From assembly GCF_012641405.1 (NCBI RefSeq), contig NZ_JABAII010000008.1:186001-250000 (forward strand): a DNA stretch of 64,000 nt. The letters are read 5' to 3'. Under the pieces are notes generated by a model, which worked only from the letters and a program-made list of their open reading frames with translations, had not been told where the DNA came from and searched no databases. This document shows positions 8,659-16,437 of this stretch, one piece after another. The position numbers were made by a program, and so were the translations under genes. Within the stretch, counting starts at the first letter, position 1, and every line of letters starts with the position of its first letter. Source of the DNA: Rhizobium sp. P40RR-XXII. GTDB lineage: Bacteria > Pseudomonadota > Alphaproteobacteria > Rhizobiales > Rhizobiaceae.

Positions 8659-8823
8659 ATGGGCAAGTCTATCGCGCTTTTGTTTGCGTGCGCGGCATTG
8701 GTGATTCTCGCCGGCTCTTTCGTAGCCCGCGGCAGCATCGCCTCGGTAAAGGGCGAATGTGCGCCGACCTACGGCGTCGATCCCTGCACCACGGGCTCTA
8801 TCGACACGTCCTCTTCGAACTGA
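8659..8823 (+). CDS. Small secreted or membrane-anchored peptide
   Basis: A 54-residue reading frame starts MGKSIALLFACAALVILAGS, a clear signal peptide or single membrane helix. It continues as a short polar tail with two cysteines (GECAPTYGVDPCTTGS) and a Ser-rich end. An AAAGG element lies about ten bases upstream. The hydrophobic N-terminus and a terminator-like hairpin after the stop argue that it is real. Its function is unknown. Confidence 0.6.
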   Translation: MGKSIALLFACAALVILAGSFVARGSIASVKGECAPTYGVDPCTTGSIDTSSSN

Positions 8824-8835
8824 CCGGGCACGGAA

Positions 8836-8857
8836 AAGGCCGGTTCTCACCGGCCTT
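8836..8857. terminator. Terminator-like hairpin between convergent genes
   Basis: AAGGCCGG (8836-8843) pairs with CCGGCCTT (8850-8857), with a six-base loop. It lies between the convergent small-peptide gene and uppP and could serve both strands. The tail is not T-rich. Confidence 0.5.
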
Positions 8858-8893
8858 CGTGTTCTTCGGTATCTTGACGTCAGGCGATGCGCC

Positions 8894-9694
8894 TCAGCCG
8901 ATCGTGTAAAGACCGATCAGGCCGAGTACGCCGATGATGATGCGCCACCATGCAAAGGGGGCGTAGCCACGACGCGAGACGAAATCGAGCAGTGCGCGCA
9001 CCACGAACAGCGCCGAGATGAAGGCGGTAAAGAAGCCGACGACGATCAGCAGCCCCTGATCCATGCTCAGATCGTGACGGCTCTTCCAGAGATCGAGCGC
9101 AAAGGCGCCCGCCATTGTCGGCATGGCGAGGAAGAAGGAAAATTCGGCGGCGGAGCGCTTGTCGGCGCCGAGCAGGAGCGCGCCGACGATGGTGGAACCG
9201 GAACGCGAGGTTCCGGGAATCATGGCCAGGCACTGGAAGAAACCGATCTTGATTGCCATCGGCCAGGAGAATTCATAGGCGCTGGTGTATTTCGGCTTGA
9301 ACTCGATCTTGTCGATGACAAGCAGGACGATGCCGCCAAGAATCAGCGAGATACAGATGACCTTCGGCGAGTCGAACAGCACGGTCTTGATGAAATCATG
9401 CGCGAGAGCGCCGATGACGGCGGCCGGCAGGAAGCCGAACAGGACGGCCAGCACGAAGTGGCGGGCCTTGACACTGACGGGCAGTGCCTTGGCGATCTGG
9501 ACGAGCCGATTGAAGTAGACAAGCAGGATGGCGAGAATCGCACCGAGCTGGATCAAAACATCGAAAGTAGCGGCTTCCTTGAAGCCGAGAAAATGTCCGA
9601 GCAATATCAAATGGCCCGTCGAGGAGACCGGAATGAACTCCGTAAGCCCCTCCACGAGGCCCAAAACCAGCGCGATAATAATTTGTTCAGCCAT
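8894..9694 (-). CDS. uppP: Undecaprenyl-diphosphate phosphatase
   Basis: The 266-residue polytopic membrane protein is UppP/BacA, which dephosphorylates undecaprenyl pyrophosphate to recycle the lipid carrier for peptidoglycan and polysaccharides. Diagnostic motifs are VEGLTEFIPVSSTGHLIL near residues 14-31 and the phosphate-binding PGTSRSGST near 163-171, with about eight membrane segments. Length and start match the family. High copy number of this enzyme gives bacitracin tolerance in other bacteria. Confidence 0.96.
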   Translation of the reverse strand: MAEQIIIALVLGLVEGLTEFIPVSSTGHLILLGHFLGFKEAATFDVLIQLGAILAILLVYFNRLVQIAKALPVSVKARHFVLAVLFGFLPAAVIGALAHDFIKTVLFDSPKVICISLILGGIVLLVIDKIEFKPKYTSAYEFSWPMAIKIGFFQCLAMIPGTSRSGSTIVGALLLGADKRSAAEFSFFLAMPTMAGAFALDLWKSRHDLSMDQGLLIVVGFFTAFISALFVVRALLDFVSRRGYAPFAWWRIIIGVLGLIGLYTIG

Positions 9695-9841
9695 ATCGTG
9701 TCCTTTGTCAAACGGCCGGGCGGCCCGATTCGCTTGTGCAAACTAGGCCAAGATCCTATAGCTTCAACCGATGACAAATGACTAGGGTCGCAGAATAGCG
9801 ACCAAAACTCCGTAGCATCAATCAGAAACACCCGAGTACCA

Positions 9842-10534
9842 ATGCCGACGCTGTATCACCATCCGATGTCATCCTCCTCACGGTTCGTTCGTCTGATCCT
9901 GACCGAATACGGCTATCAGACGGAACTGATCGAGGAGCAGACCTGGGAAAAGCGACGCGACTTCCTGGCGCTCAACCCCGCCGGCACCCTGCCTGTCTAT
10001 GTCGATGACAGCATGCGGGCGCTCTGTGGCGCGACCGTGATTTCCGAATATCTCGACGAGACGCACGGTGTTCTGAAGCGCGATCGTCGGCTGCTGGCCG
10101 AAGATCCGTTCCAGCGCGCCGAGATCCGCCGGCTGACGGAATGGTTCATGCAGAAGATGGAGCAGGACGTCACCCGTCCGCTGACGCGCGAGCGCGTGTT
10201 CAAGCTGCAGATGACCGCCGAGCAGGGCGGCGGCGCGCCCGATTCCAAGGTAATGCGCATGGCGCGCGGCAATATCCGCCAGCACATGAAATATCTGTCC
10301 TGGCTCGCGGGCTCCCGTCAGTGGCTCGCCGGCGAGCGGCTCAGCTATGCCGATCTTGCCGCCGCAGCCTCGGTTTCCGTGCTAGATTATTTGGGTGAAA
10401 TCGACTGGACGGAATCGCCGATCGCCAAGGAATGGTATCAGCGTCTGAAGTCGCGCCCGTCCTTCCGACCGATCCTGGCGGAGCGCGTGCGCGGTGTCAC
10501 TCCGGTTTCGCACTACGCCGATCTGGATTTCTAG
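9842..10534 (+). CDS. Glutathione S-transferase family protein
   Basis: The 230-residue protein has a thioredoxin-like N-terminal domain (LYHHPMSSSSRFVRLIL, then LNPAGTLPVYVDD with the cis-Pro, and ATVISEYLDE) and an all-helical C-terminal domain with LAGERLSYADLAAA. Ser residues in the first loop are candidates for the glutathione-activating residue. The substrate cannot be inferred. It is followed by a RIME-like palindrome and then queG. Confidence 0.88.
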   Translation: MPTLYHHPMSSSSRFVRLILTEYGYQTELIEEQTWEKRRDFLALNPAGTLPVYVDDSMRALCGATVISEYLDETHGVLKRDRRLLAEDPFQRAEIRRLTEWFMQKMEQDVTRPLTRERVFKLQMTAEQGGGAPDSKVMRMARGNIRQHMKYLSWLAGSRQWLAGERLSYADLAAAASVSVLDYLGEIDWTESPIAKEWYQRLKSRPSFRPILAERVRGVTPVSHYADLDF

Positions 10535-10548
10535 ATCACTTTTTTCAC

Positions 10549-10593
10549 GCGATTCCGAATAGAAACCCGCTAACGCACTTTTCCTGGAATTGC
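10549..10593. repeat. Rhizobial intergenic palindrome
   Basis: GCGATTCC at 10549-10556 pairs with GGAATTGC at 10586-10593, allowing one G-U pair. The intervening ACCCGCTAACGCACTTTTCC closely resembles the abundant Rhizobium element with CGCACTTTTCCTGGAATTG. It ends 17 bases before the queG start. Confidence 0.6.
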
Positions 10594-10610
10594 TATGACG
10601 AGGGCCCAGT

Positions 10611-11768
10611 ATGCCCGATGATTGCGAAACGGAAAAAGCGGACAAGCGCAGAAGCACGTTGACGGCTTTCCTGCGGGAGGAAGCGCGCGCCCAAGGCTTC
10701 GATCTCTGTCGCATCACCAAACCGGACGCCATTCCCGAGGCCGCTGTCCGGCTCGGCCAGTTTCTCGACAAGGGCCATCACGGCACCATGGGCTGGATGG
10801 AGGAGACGCGCGAAAGGCGTAGCGATCCGCGCGTGCTCTGGAGCGAGACGCGCTCCATTGTCGTCTTCGGCCTCAACTATGGGCCTGATGAAGATCCGCG
10901 CGGCATCCTGGAGAAAAAGGACAAGGCTGCGATCTCCGTCTACGCGCGAAACCGCGACTATCATGACATCATCAAGGGACGGCTGAAGGAAATCGCCACC
11001 CGCTTTGCCGCGCGCTCGAAGGAGGACGTCAAGGTCTTCGTCGATACCGCGCCGGTCATGGAGAAGCCGCTGGCGGCCACGGCCGGTCTCGGCTGGCAGG
11101 GCAAGCACACCAATCTCGTCAGCCGCGCCTTCGGCTCCTGGCTGTTCCTCGGCTCGATGTTCACCACGGCCGATCTCGAGTCGGATCAGCCCGAGATCGA
11201 CCATTGCGGCTCCTGCCGGGCCTGCCTCGACGTCTGTCCAACCGCCGCCTTCCCTGCGCCCTACCAGCTCGATGCGCGCCGCTGCATTTCCTATCTGACC
11301 ATCGAGCACAAGGGGCCGATCGATCCGCAGCTTCGACCATTGATCGGCAACCGCATCTATGGCTGCGACGATTGTCTTGCCGCCTGTCCATGGAACAAGT
11401 TCGCAAGCGCCGCCTCGGAAATGAAGCTGGTGGCACGGGAAGACCTGAAGGAGCCATCGATCGCCTTCCTTCTTGATCTCGACGACGTGGCATTCCGCGC
11501 ATTCTTCAGCGGCTCGCCGGTCAAGCGCATCGGCCGCGACCGGTTCATCCGCAATGTCCTCATCGCGGCCGGCAATTCCGGCGAGCGCGCCTTTATAGAA
11601 AGATGTCGCGAATTGGCCGCGGATCCCTCGCCCGTCGTGCGCGGAATGGCCGTCTGGGCCTTATCGCAGCTGATGACGGCTGGCGAGTTCCGTGCATTTG
11701 CGGCAGAAAGAGATGACGAGGCGGACGAAGAGGTTCGCGCGGAATGGACATTGGCTGGAGTTCTATGA
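10611..11768 (+). CDS. queG: Epoxyqueuosine reductase
   Basis: The 385-residue protein is QueG, the cobalamin- and iron-sulfur-dependent enzyme that reduces epoxyqueuosine to queuosine in tRNA. Two ferredoxin-type clusters are visible: Cys199, 202, 205 and 209 (CGSCRACLDVCP), and Cys225 with Cys252, 255 and 259 (CDDCLAACP). FVDTAPVMEK near 143-152 contains the probable catalytic Asp. The C-terminal 100 residues are helical and HEAT-like. Its stop overlaps the ATG of the next SDR gene. Confidence 0.95.
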   Translation: MPDDCETEKADKRRSTLTAFLREEARAQGFDLCRITKPDAIPEAAVRLGQFLDKGHHGTMGWMEETRERRSDPRVLWSETRSIVVFGLNYGPDEDPRGILEKKDKAAISVYARNRDYHDIIKGRLKEIATRFAARSKEDVKVFVDTAPVMEKPLAATAGLGWQGKHTNLVSRAFGSWLFLGSMFTTADLESDQPEIDHCGSCRACLDVCPTAAFPAPYQLDARRCISYLTIEHKGPIDPQLRPLIGNRIYGCDDCLAACPWNKFASAASEMKLVAREDLKEPSIAFLLDLDDVAFRAFFSGSPVKRIGRDRFIRNVLIAAGNSGERAFIERCRELAADPSPVVRGMAVWALSQLMTAGEFRAFAAERDDEADEEVRAEWTLAGVL

Positions 11769-12640
11769 TGCATGTGATGATTTTCGGCTGCGGCTATTCC
11801 GGAACGGCGATCGCCAAGGCTTTCGCCGGCTCCGGCATTCGCATCACAGGTACGACCCGCTCCGCCGACAAGGCGGAGCTGCTGACGAAGGAAGGCATCG
11901 AGGCCTTTGTCTTCGACGGGGAGACGCTCGACCCCGCTCTGGCTGAGACAATGACCACAGCGACGCATCTGGTGCAATCGATCGCGCCGGGGAAAGCGGG
12001 CGATCCGCTGCTGCGGCTGGCGCAGCTCAATCTCAAAGCGCTGATGCCGAAGCTGGAATGGATCTGCTATCTCTCGACCGTCGGCGTCTATGGCGATCAC
12101 AAGGGCGCCTGGGTCAGCGAGCAGACCTCGCTGCATCCGATCGCGGACCGCTCCGTCGAGCGCGTCGAGGCGGAAGATGGCTGGCTGCGCGCCGGCATCA
12201 GGCTCGATCTTCCCGTCGCCGTGCTCAGGCTTTCCGGCATCTACGGCCCCGGCCGCAATGCCTTCTGCAATCTGGAAAAGGGTACGGCGCGGCGGCTGAT
12301 CAAGGCGAACCAGGTGTTCAACCGTATCCGCGTCGAGGATATCGGCGCCTGCGCCCGCTTCCTGTCCGATCGCAAGGTCGGCGGCATATATAATGTCACC
12401 GACGACGAGCCGGCGCCGCCGCAGGATGTGATTGCCGAGGCCGCCCGGCTCATGGGTGTCGAGCCGCCGCCGGAGCAGGCTTTCGAGACAGCCGAGCTGA
12501 CGCCGATGGCGCGCTCCTTCTATGGCGAGAACAAGCGCGTTTCGAACAAGAAGTTGCGTTCACTCGGCTTCGCCTTCCGCTATCCGGAATACCGCATGTC
12601 GCTTGCCGAACTCTGGTCGTCCGGACGCTGGCGCGGCTAA
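11765..12640 (+). CDS. NAD(P)-dependent epimerase/SDR family protein (YeeZ-like)
   Basis: The protein has about 291 residues and an N-terminal Rossmann motif MIFGCGYSGTAIA. It also has LSTVGVYGDHKGAWVSE near residue 100, the region of the catalytic Tyr in extended SDRs, and LRLSGIYGPGRNA. These fit the YeeZ/NAD-dependent epimerase group; the substrate is unknown. ATGATG at 11765-11770 offers two starts, the first overlapping the queG stop by four bases, so the pair is translationally coupled. Confidence 0.85.
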   Translation: MMHVMIFGCGYSGTAIAKAFAGSGIRITGTTRSADKAELLTKEGIEAFVFDGETLDPALAETMTTATHLVQSIAPGKAGDPLLRLAQLNLKALMPKLEWICYLSTVGVYGDHKGAWVSEQTSLHPIADRSVERVEAEDGWLRAGIRLDLPVAVLRLSGIYGPGRNAFCNLEKGTARRLIKANQVFNRIRVEDIGACARFLSDRKVGGIYNVTDDEPAPPQDVIAEAARLMGVEPPPEQAFETAELTPMARSFYGENKRVSNKKLRSLGFAFRYPEYRMSLAELWSSGRWRG

Positions 12641-13037
12641 ACTGCCGCTCTCCGCACAGAGAAAATCGCACGAAAATTCCTACTTAGCCGGCTTGGCTAG
12701 TTCAATTTACTCCGCATTTATGGTTAACGACCTCTAAAATTGCACAAATGCGGCAGCAATTATGGCAAAGCCGGAAAATTATTTTTCCGATTTTCGTGAT
12801 CTTTCGCGATGCAGCATGACCGCGAGAAAAATCGTTCCATTTTTAACTGATTTTATTAGGTTTTTTCCAGAACCAAGCAAAGTCCCCGAATAGTCCTGGT
12901 ATTTGCTTTGATCCGCAAATGTTACACCATGTAATATTCCGTGATTGAAAGAGGCACTTTTTCGCCATTTTTGGCCGGATTTAAGCCCCCGCCGCCTACC
13001 CAGGGCGCAAGTTCAATAGCTTGAGGGAAAAATTGGT
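12641..13037. other. AT-rich intergenic region upstream of rlpA
   Basis: No coding frame is convincing in these 397 bases, which are clearly more AT-rich than the surroundings. CGGAAAA (12772-12778) and TTTTCCG (12783-12789) form a perfect short hairpin followed by T-rich sequence, a possible terminator. TTACA-CCA-TGTAA at 12922-12934 is a small palindrome that could be a protein site. The region probably carries the rlpA promoter and a long leader. Confidence 0.4.
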
Positions 13038-13406
13038 TTGAAGAAAATCGCACGTTCTTTGGCAATCGCCGCAACTATATCTGCCTCCATTGCTGTCGTT
13101 TCGACACCGGCATCTGCATCCGCCGGATGCGGGGGCGCTTCCTGGTATGGCGGAAGCTCCAAAACTGCTTCCGGGGAACGCATGAGTTCCGGAAATCTTA
13201 CTGCAGCCCATCGCTCGCTTGCTTTCGGCACGCGCCTGCGGGTCACCAACAAGCACAACGGTCGTAGCGTCGTCGTTCGCATCAATGACCGCGGACCCTT
13301 CATTCACGGCCGCGTTCTCGATCTCTCGCGCGCCGCAGCACAGAATATCGGCATGGTTGCCTCCGGCACCGCCAAGGTTTGCTACGACGTCGTCGCCTCG
13401 AAGTAA
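13038..13406 (+). CDS. rlpA: RlpA-like septal ring lytic transglycosylase (short form)
   Basis: The 122-residue exported protein has a signal peptide (residues 1-30, cleaved near ASASA) and then a double-psi beta-barrel: GGASWYGGSSKTASGERMSS, FGTRLRVTN and VVRINDRGPF. The conserved His, Glu and Asp positions are those of RlpA glycan-cleaving enzymes, which act in the periplasm. It has no SPOR domain and is much shorter than enterobacterial RlpA. The start is a TTG at 13038, forced by an in-frame stop just upstream. GAGGGA lies nine bases before it. Confidence 0.85.
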   Translation: MKKIARSLAIAATISASIAVVSTPASASAGCGGASWYGGSSKTASGERMSSGNLTAAHRSLAFGTRLRVTNKHNGRSVVVRINDRGPFIHGRVLDLSRAAAQNIGMVASGTAKVCYDVVASK

Positions 13407-13617
13407 TCGCTCGATCAAGCCGGAACCATCAGGCATTTCGGCGCGACGCTTGCTCTCTCCGTCAATCGCGGCTACGACGCGGTTGGGACGTCTCAATAAT
13501 CCGCCGCCATGTGTATTCTTCGCGCGGATTGATGAGGCGTCAGCGATTTTGATAGGGCGCAACGCTTCCCGGTAAACTCCGCTGAGTTCGGGGCGGTGCG
13601 CGAGCAGGAGAGTGTGA

Positions 13618-14907
13618 ATGCGTCTGGGCGGCCGATTGCAGGGGGCCATCGAAGTTCTTGCCGATATCGAAGCGCGCAAGCGACCGGTGGCTGACGCCCT
13701 GAAGGATTGGGGCCTTGCCCATCGCTTCGCCGGTTCCGGCGACAGGGCCGCGATCGGCAACATCGTCTACGACGCTCTGCGCATGCGGCTCTCCCATGCC
13801 TGGCTGATGGGTGACGACAGCCCCTCGGCACTTGCCCATGCCGTGCTTTTTCGCCAATGGGGACTGACCCCCGAGACGCTGGCCACAGAACTCGACGGCG
13901 ATAAATTTGCCCCCGAAGCGCCGAGTGCCGAGGCGCTGGCGGCCTTTGCCGCCCGCAAGCTCGAAGACGCTCCGCTTCACATCCAGGGCGATATTCCCGA
14001 ATGGGTCGAGACCTCATTCCAGCACGCATTCGGCGATGACTGGCTCTCCGAGGCGCAGGCTCTTTCCGAACGTCCCACACTCGACCTTCGCGCCAACGCC
14101 CTGAAGGCGGATCGCGCCAAGGTCGTGAAGGCGCTGGAACGAGCAGGCGCGCAGGCATCGAAGATCGCCCGTTTCGGCATCCGCATTCCCGCTGGTGAAG
14201 GCGCATCGCGCCTGCCGAATGTCACCGCCGAGCTTTCCTTCCAGAAGGGCTGGTTCGAGGTGCAGGACGAGGGCTCGCAGATCGTCGCCGATCTGGTCCT
14301 GCCCGAGGAAGGCGATCAGGTGCTCGATTATTGCGCCGGCGGCGGCGGAAAGACGCTCGCCATGTCGGCCGCCATGCACAACAAGGGTCAGGTCCACGCC
14401 TATGACAGCGATCGCCGACGGCTGGCGCCGATCATCGAGCGGCTGAAGCGGGCCGGAACCCGCAACGTTCAGGTCCATGACGAACGCAATGCCTTGCTGG
14501 CGCTGCGCGCCAAGTTCGACAAGGTTCTCGTCGATGCCCCCTGCACCGGTACGGGCACATGGCGCCGTCGTCCCGACACGAAATGGCGGCTGACGCAGAA
14601 GAACCTTGACGAGCGAACCAGCCAGCAGCAGGAAGCTCTGACCCAGGCCAGCGAATTCGTCCGCCCCGGTGGAGCTCTCCTTTACGTCACCTGTTCGGTC
14701 CTGCCGGAAGAAAACGAAGCGCAGGCTAACCGTTTTGCCAGCCTCAATCCGGATTTCGAGGTCGTCGAAGCCCTGAGTTCCTGGGAAAAGCTGTTCGGCA
14801 GGGAGACGCCGCAGCCGCTATCCTCGGACGGCCGAACCATCACGCTGACACCTGCCTCCACCGATACGGACGGCTTCTTCTTCTGCCGCCTGAAGCGGAA
14901 GGGATAA
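13618..14907 (+). CDS. rsmB: RsmB-type rRNA/tRNA m5C methyltransferase
   Basis: The 429-residue protein has an N-terminal NusB-like helical part and a C-terminal SAM-dependent domain. Motif I is VLDYCAGGGGKTLA near residues 238-251, motif IV is DAPCTGTGTWRRRPD near 306-320, and the catalytic-Cys motif is TCSVLPEENE near 360-369. Both Cys residues needed for m5C transfer are present. It most likely methylates 16S rRNA at C967. The ATG at 13618 has AGGAGAG upstream. The symbol is by family; tRNA substrates cannot be excluded. Confidence 0.88.
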   Translation: MRLGGRLQGAIEVLADIEARKRPVADALKDWGLAHRFAGSGDRAAIGNIVYDALRMRLSHAWLMGDDSPSALAHAVLFRQWGLTPETLATELDGDKFAPEAPSAEALAAFAARKLEDAPLHIQGDIPEWVETSFQHAFGDDWLSEAQALSERPTLDLRANALKADRAKVVKALERAGAQASKIARFGIRIPAGEGASRLPNVTAELSFQKGWFEVQDEGSQIVADLVLPEEGDQVLDYCAGGGGKTLAMSAAMHNKGQVHAYDSDRRRLAPIIERLKRAGTRNVQVHDERNALLALRAKFDKVLVDAPCTGTGTWRRRPDTKWRLTQKNLDERTSQQQEALTQASEFVRPGGALLYVTCSVLPEENEAQANRFASLNPDFEVVEALSSWEKLFGRETPQPLSSDGRTITLTPASTDTDGFFFCRLKRKG

Positions 14908-14920
14908 GGCTAAATCAATT

Positions 14921-14955
14921 CGCCCGTGACCGACGCCGGGCGGATTCTGCTTTTT
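14921..14955 (+). terminator. Possible terminator after rsmB
   Basis: CGCCCG (14921-14926) pairs with CGGGCG (14937-14942), and a T5 run occurs eight bases later. The stem is short and the T run displaced, so this is tentative. Confidence 0.35.
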
Positions 14956-15000
14956 CGACGCTCGATCCCACTCTCAGGGCCGATATTCATCAGCGCCAGC

Positions 15001-15017
15001 CTTAAAACCGTTCTAAA
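15001..15017 (+). promoter_or_regulatory. Candidate Irr (ICE) box ahead of imelysin operon
   Basis: CTTAAAA-CCG-TTCTAAA matches 15 of 17 positions of the rhizobial Irr consensus TTTRGAA-YNR-TTCYAAA as I recall it. It sits nine bases before a TTGACA (15027-15032) that may be a -35 element, and about 90 bases before the first ATG. Two TGACACAA direct repeats lie at 15028-15035 and 15052-15059. Iron control fits imelysin biology, but the site is a prediction only. Confidence 0.5.
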
Positions 15018-15105
15018 CTAGAGCGTTTGACACAAGTTTATTTTTCATACATGACACAAAACGCCAAGTTTTTGACGGTGCCCCCGCCGTCACCAGGAGA
15101 GGAAC

Positions 15106-16392
15106 ATGAAATTTAAGATCAATTTTGGCGCCGTGCTCGCGGTGGCCGTTGCCACAACCGTTGCGTCCGGCCCGCCCGCCCTTGCCGCCGCCCCTGAACC
15201 GGCTGCCGTTCTCAAGCACTATGCCGAGCTTGCTCATGCCAAATATCAGGACTCGCTGACGACTGCGAAGACGCTCGACAAGGCGATCGATGCCCTGCTT
15301 GCCAACCCGAGCGACAAGACGCTGAAGACGGCGCGCGCGGCCTGGATCAAGGCTCGCGCTCCCTACGCACAGACGGAAGTCTATCGCTTCGGCAACCCGA
15401 TCGTCGACGACTGGGAAGGCAAGGTGAATTCCTGGCCGCTGGATGAAGGCCTGATCGACTATGTCGACGCCTCCTACGGCACGGAAAGCGACGAGAACGC
15501 GCTCTATGTCGCCAACGTCATCGCTAACAAGACGATCAAGATCAACGGCAAGGATGTCGACGCTTCGCATCTGACGCCGGAATTCCTGTCGGGCACGCTG
15601 CATCAGGCTGGCGGTGTCGAGGCCAACGTCGCGACCGGCTACCACGCCATCGAATTCCTGCTCTGGGGTCAGGACCTGCACGGCACCAGACCGGGCGCCG
15701 GCGAACGCCCGGCAACCGACTATGACCTGAAGAATTGCACGCATGGCAATTGCGACCGCCGCGCCGAATATCTGAAGTCCGCCTCGACGCTGCTCGTTGC
15801 GGATCTGCAGGACATGACTGAAAAGTGGACGCCGGAAGGCGAAGCGACCAAGCATCTCGAAGCCGATCCGAAGGCTGGCCTCACCGCCATCCTGACCGGC
15901 ATGGGCTCGCTCTCGTATGGCGAGCTTGCCGGCGAGCGCATGAAGCTCGGCCTGCTGCTGCACGATCCGGAAGAAGAGCAGGATTGCTTCTCCGACAATA
16001 CCTATAACGAACACAATGGCGACGCCGTGGGCATCGCTGCGGCCTATACCGGCAATTACACTCGCGCCGACGGCACCAAGATGAAGGGTCCGTCGCTGCA
16101 CGATCTGGTCAAGGCCAAGGATCCAGCACTCGACAAGGAAATGGAAGGCAAGCTCGACACGACGCTCGCCGCCATGAAGGCGCTGGTGCATCGCGGCGAG
16201 ACGGTCGAAAAATACGACCAGATGATCGGCGAGGGCAACAAGGAAGGCAACGCCACGGTTCAGAAGGCTATCGACGGCCTGCTCGATCAGACGAAGAGCA
16301 TTCAGCGCGTCATTGCCGCACTCGATCTCGGCACGATCAAGCTTGAAGGTTCGGACAGCCTGGACAATCCTAACGCCGTCTTCAAGAAGTAA
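15106..16392 (+). CDS. Imelysin (peptidase M75) family protein, first copy
   Basis: The 428-residue exported protein starts with a signal peptide (residues 1-29, ending LAAA). It contains the imelysin signature GYHAIEFLLWGQD near residues 181-193, plus VYRFGNPIVDDWEGKVNSWP earlier. Imelysin proteins (IrpA, EfeO/EfeM relatives) are iron-regulated periplasmic or outer-membrane proteins thought to bind iron; protease activity is doubtful for most. A short AGGAG precedes the ATG. It heads a four-gene operon with a di-haem oxidoreductase, a second imelysin and a DUF1513 protein. Confidence 0.93.
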   Translation: MKFKINFGAVLAVAVATTVASGPPALAAAPEPAAVLKHYAELAHAKYQDSLTTAKTLDKAIDALLANPSDKTLKTARAAWIKARAPYAQTEVYRFGNPIVDDWEGKVNSWPLDEGLIDYVDASYGTESDENALYVANVIANKTIKINGKDVDASHLTPEFLSGTLHQAGGVEANVATGYHAIEFLLWGQDLHGTRPGAGERPATDYDLKNCTHGNCDRRAEYLKSASTLLVADLQDMTEKWTPEGEATKHLEADPKAGLTAILTGMGSLSYGELAGERMKLGLLLHDPEEEQDCFSDNTYNEHNGDAVGIAAAYTGNYTRADGTKMKGPSLHDLVKAKDPALDKEMEGKLDTTLAAMKALVHRGETVEKYDQMIGEGNKEGNATVQKAIDGLLDQTKSIQRVIAALDLGTIKLEGSDSLDNPNAVFKK

Positions 16393-16400
16393 TAAGGGAT

Positions 16401-16428
16401 GGTGGCAGCGCCACACGGCGCTGCCACC
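16401..16428 (+). promoter_or_regulatory. Perfect 12-bp intercistronic hairpin
   Basis: GGTGGCAGCGCC (16401-16412) and GGCGCTGCCACC (16417-16428) pair perfectly around an ACAC loop. There is no T run, so it is more likely an mRNA processing or stability element between imelysin and the oxidoreductase than a terminator. It lies between an AAGGG motif and the ATG chosen at 16438. Confidence 0.7.
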
Positions 16429-16437
16429 CCGATACTC

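Noticed and set aside
8759..9781. Plus-strand open frame of 340 codons over uppP.
   Set aside because: It is antisense to a certain uppP and rich in Asp/Glu/Gly, typical of a frame shadow; no domain is visible.
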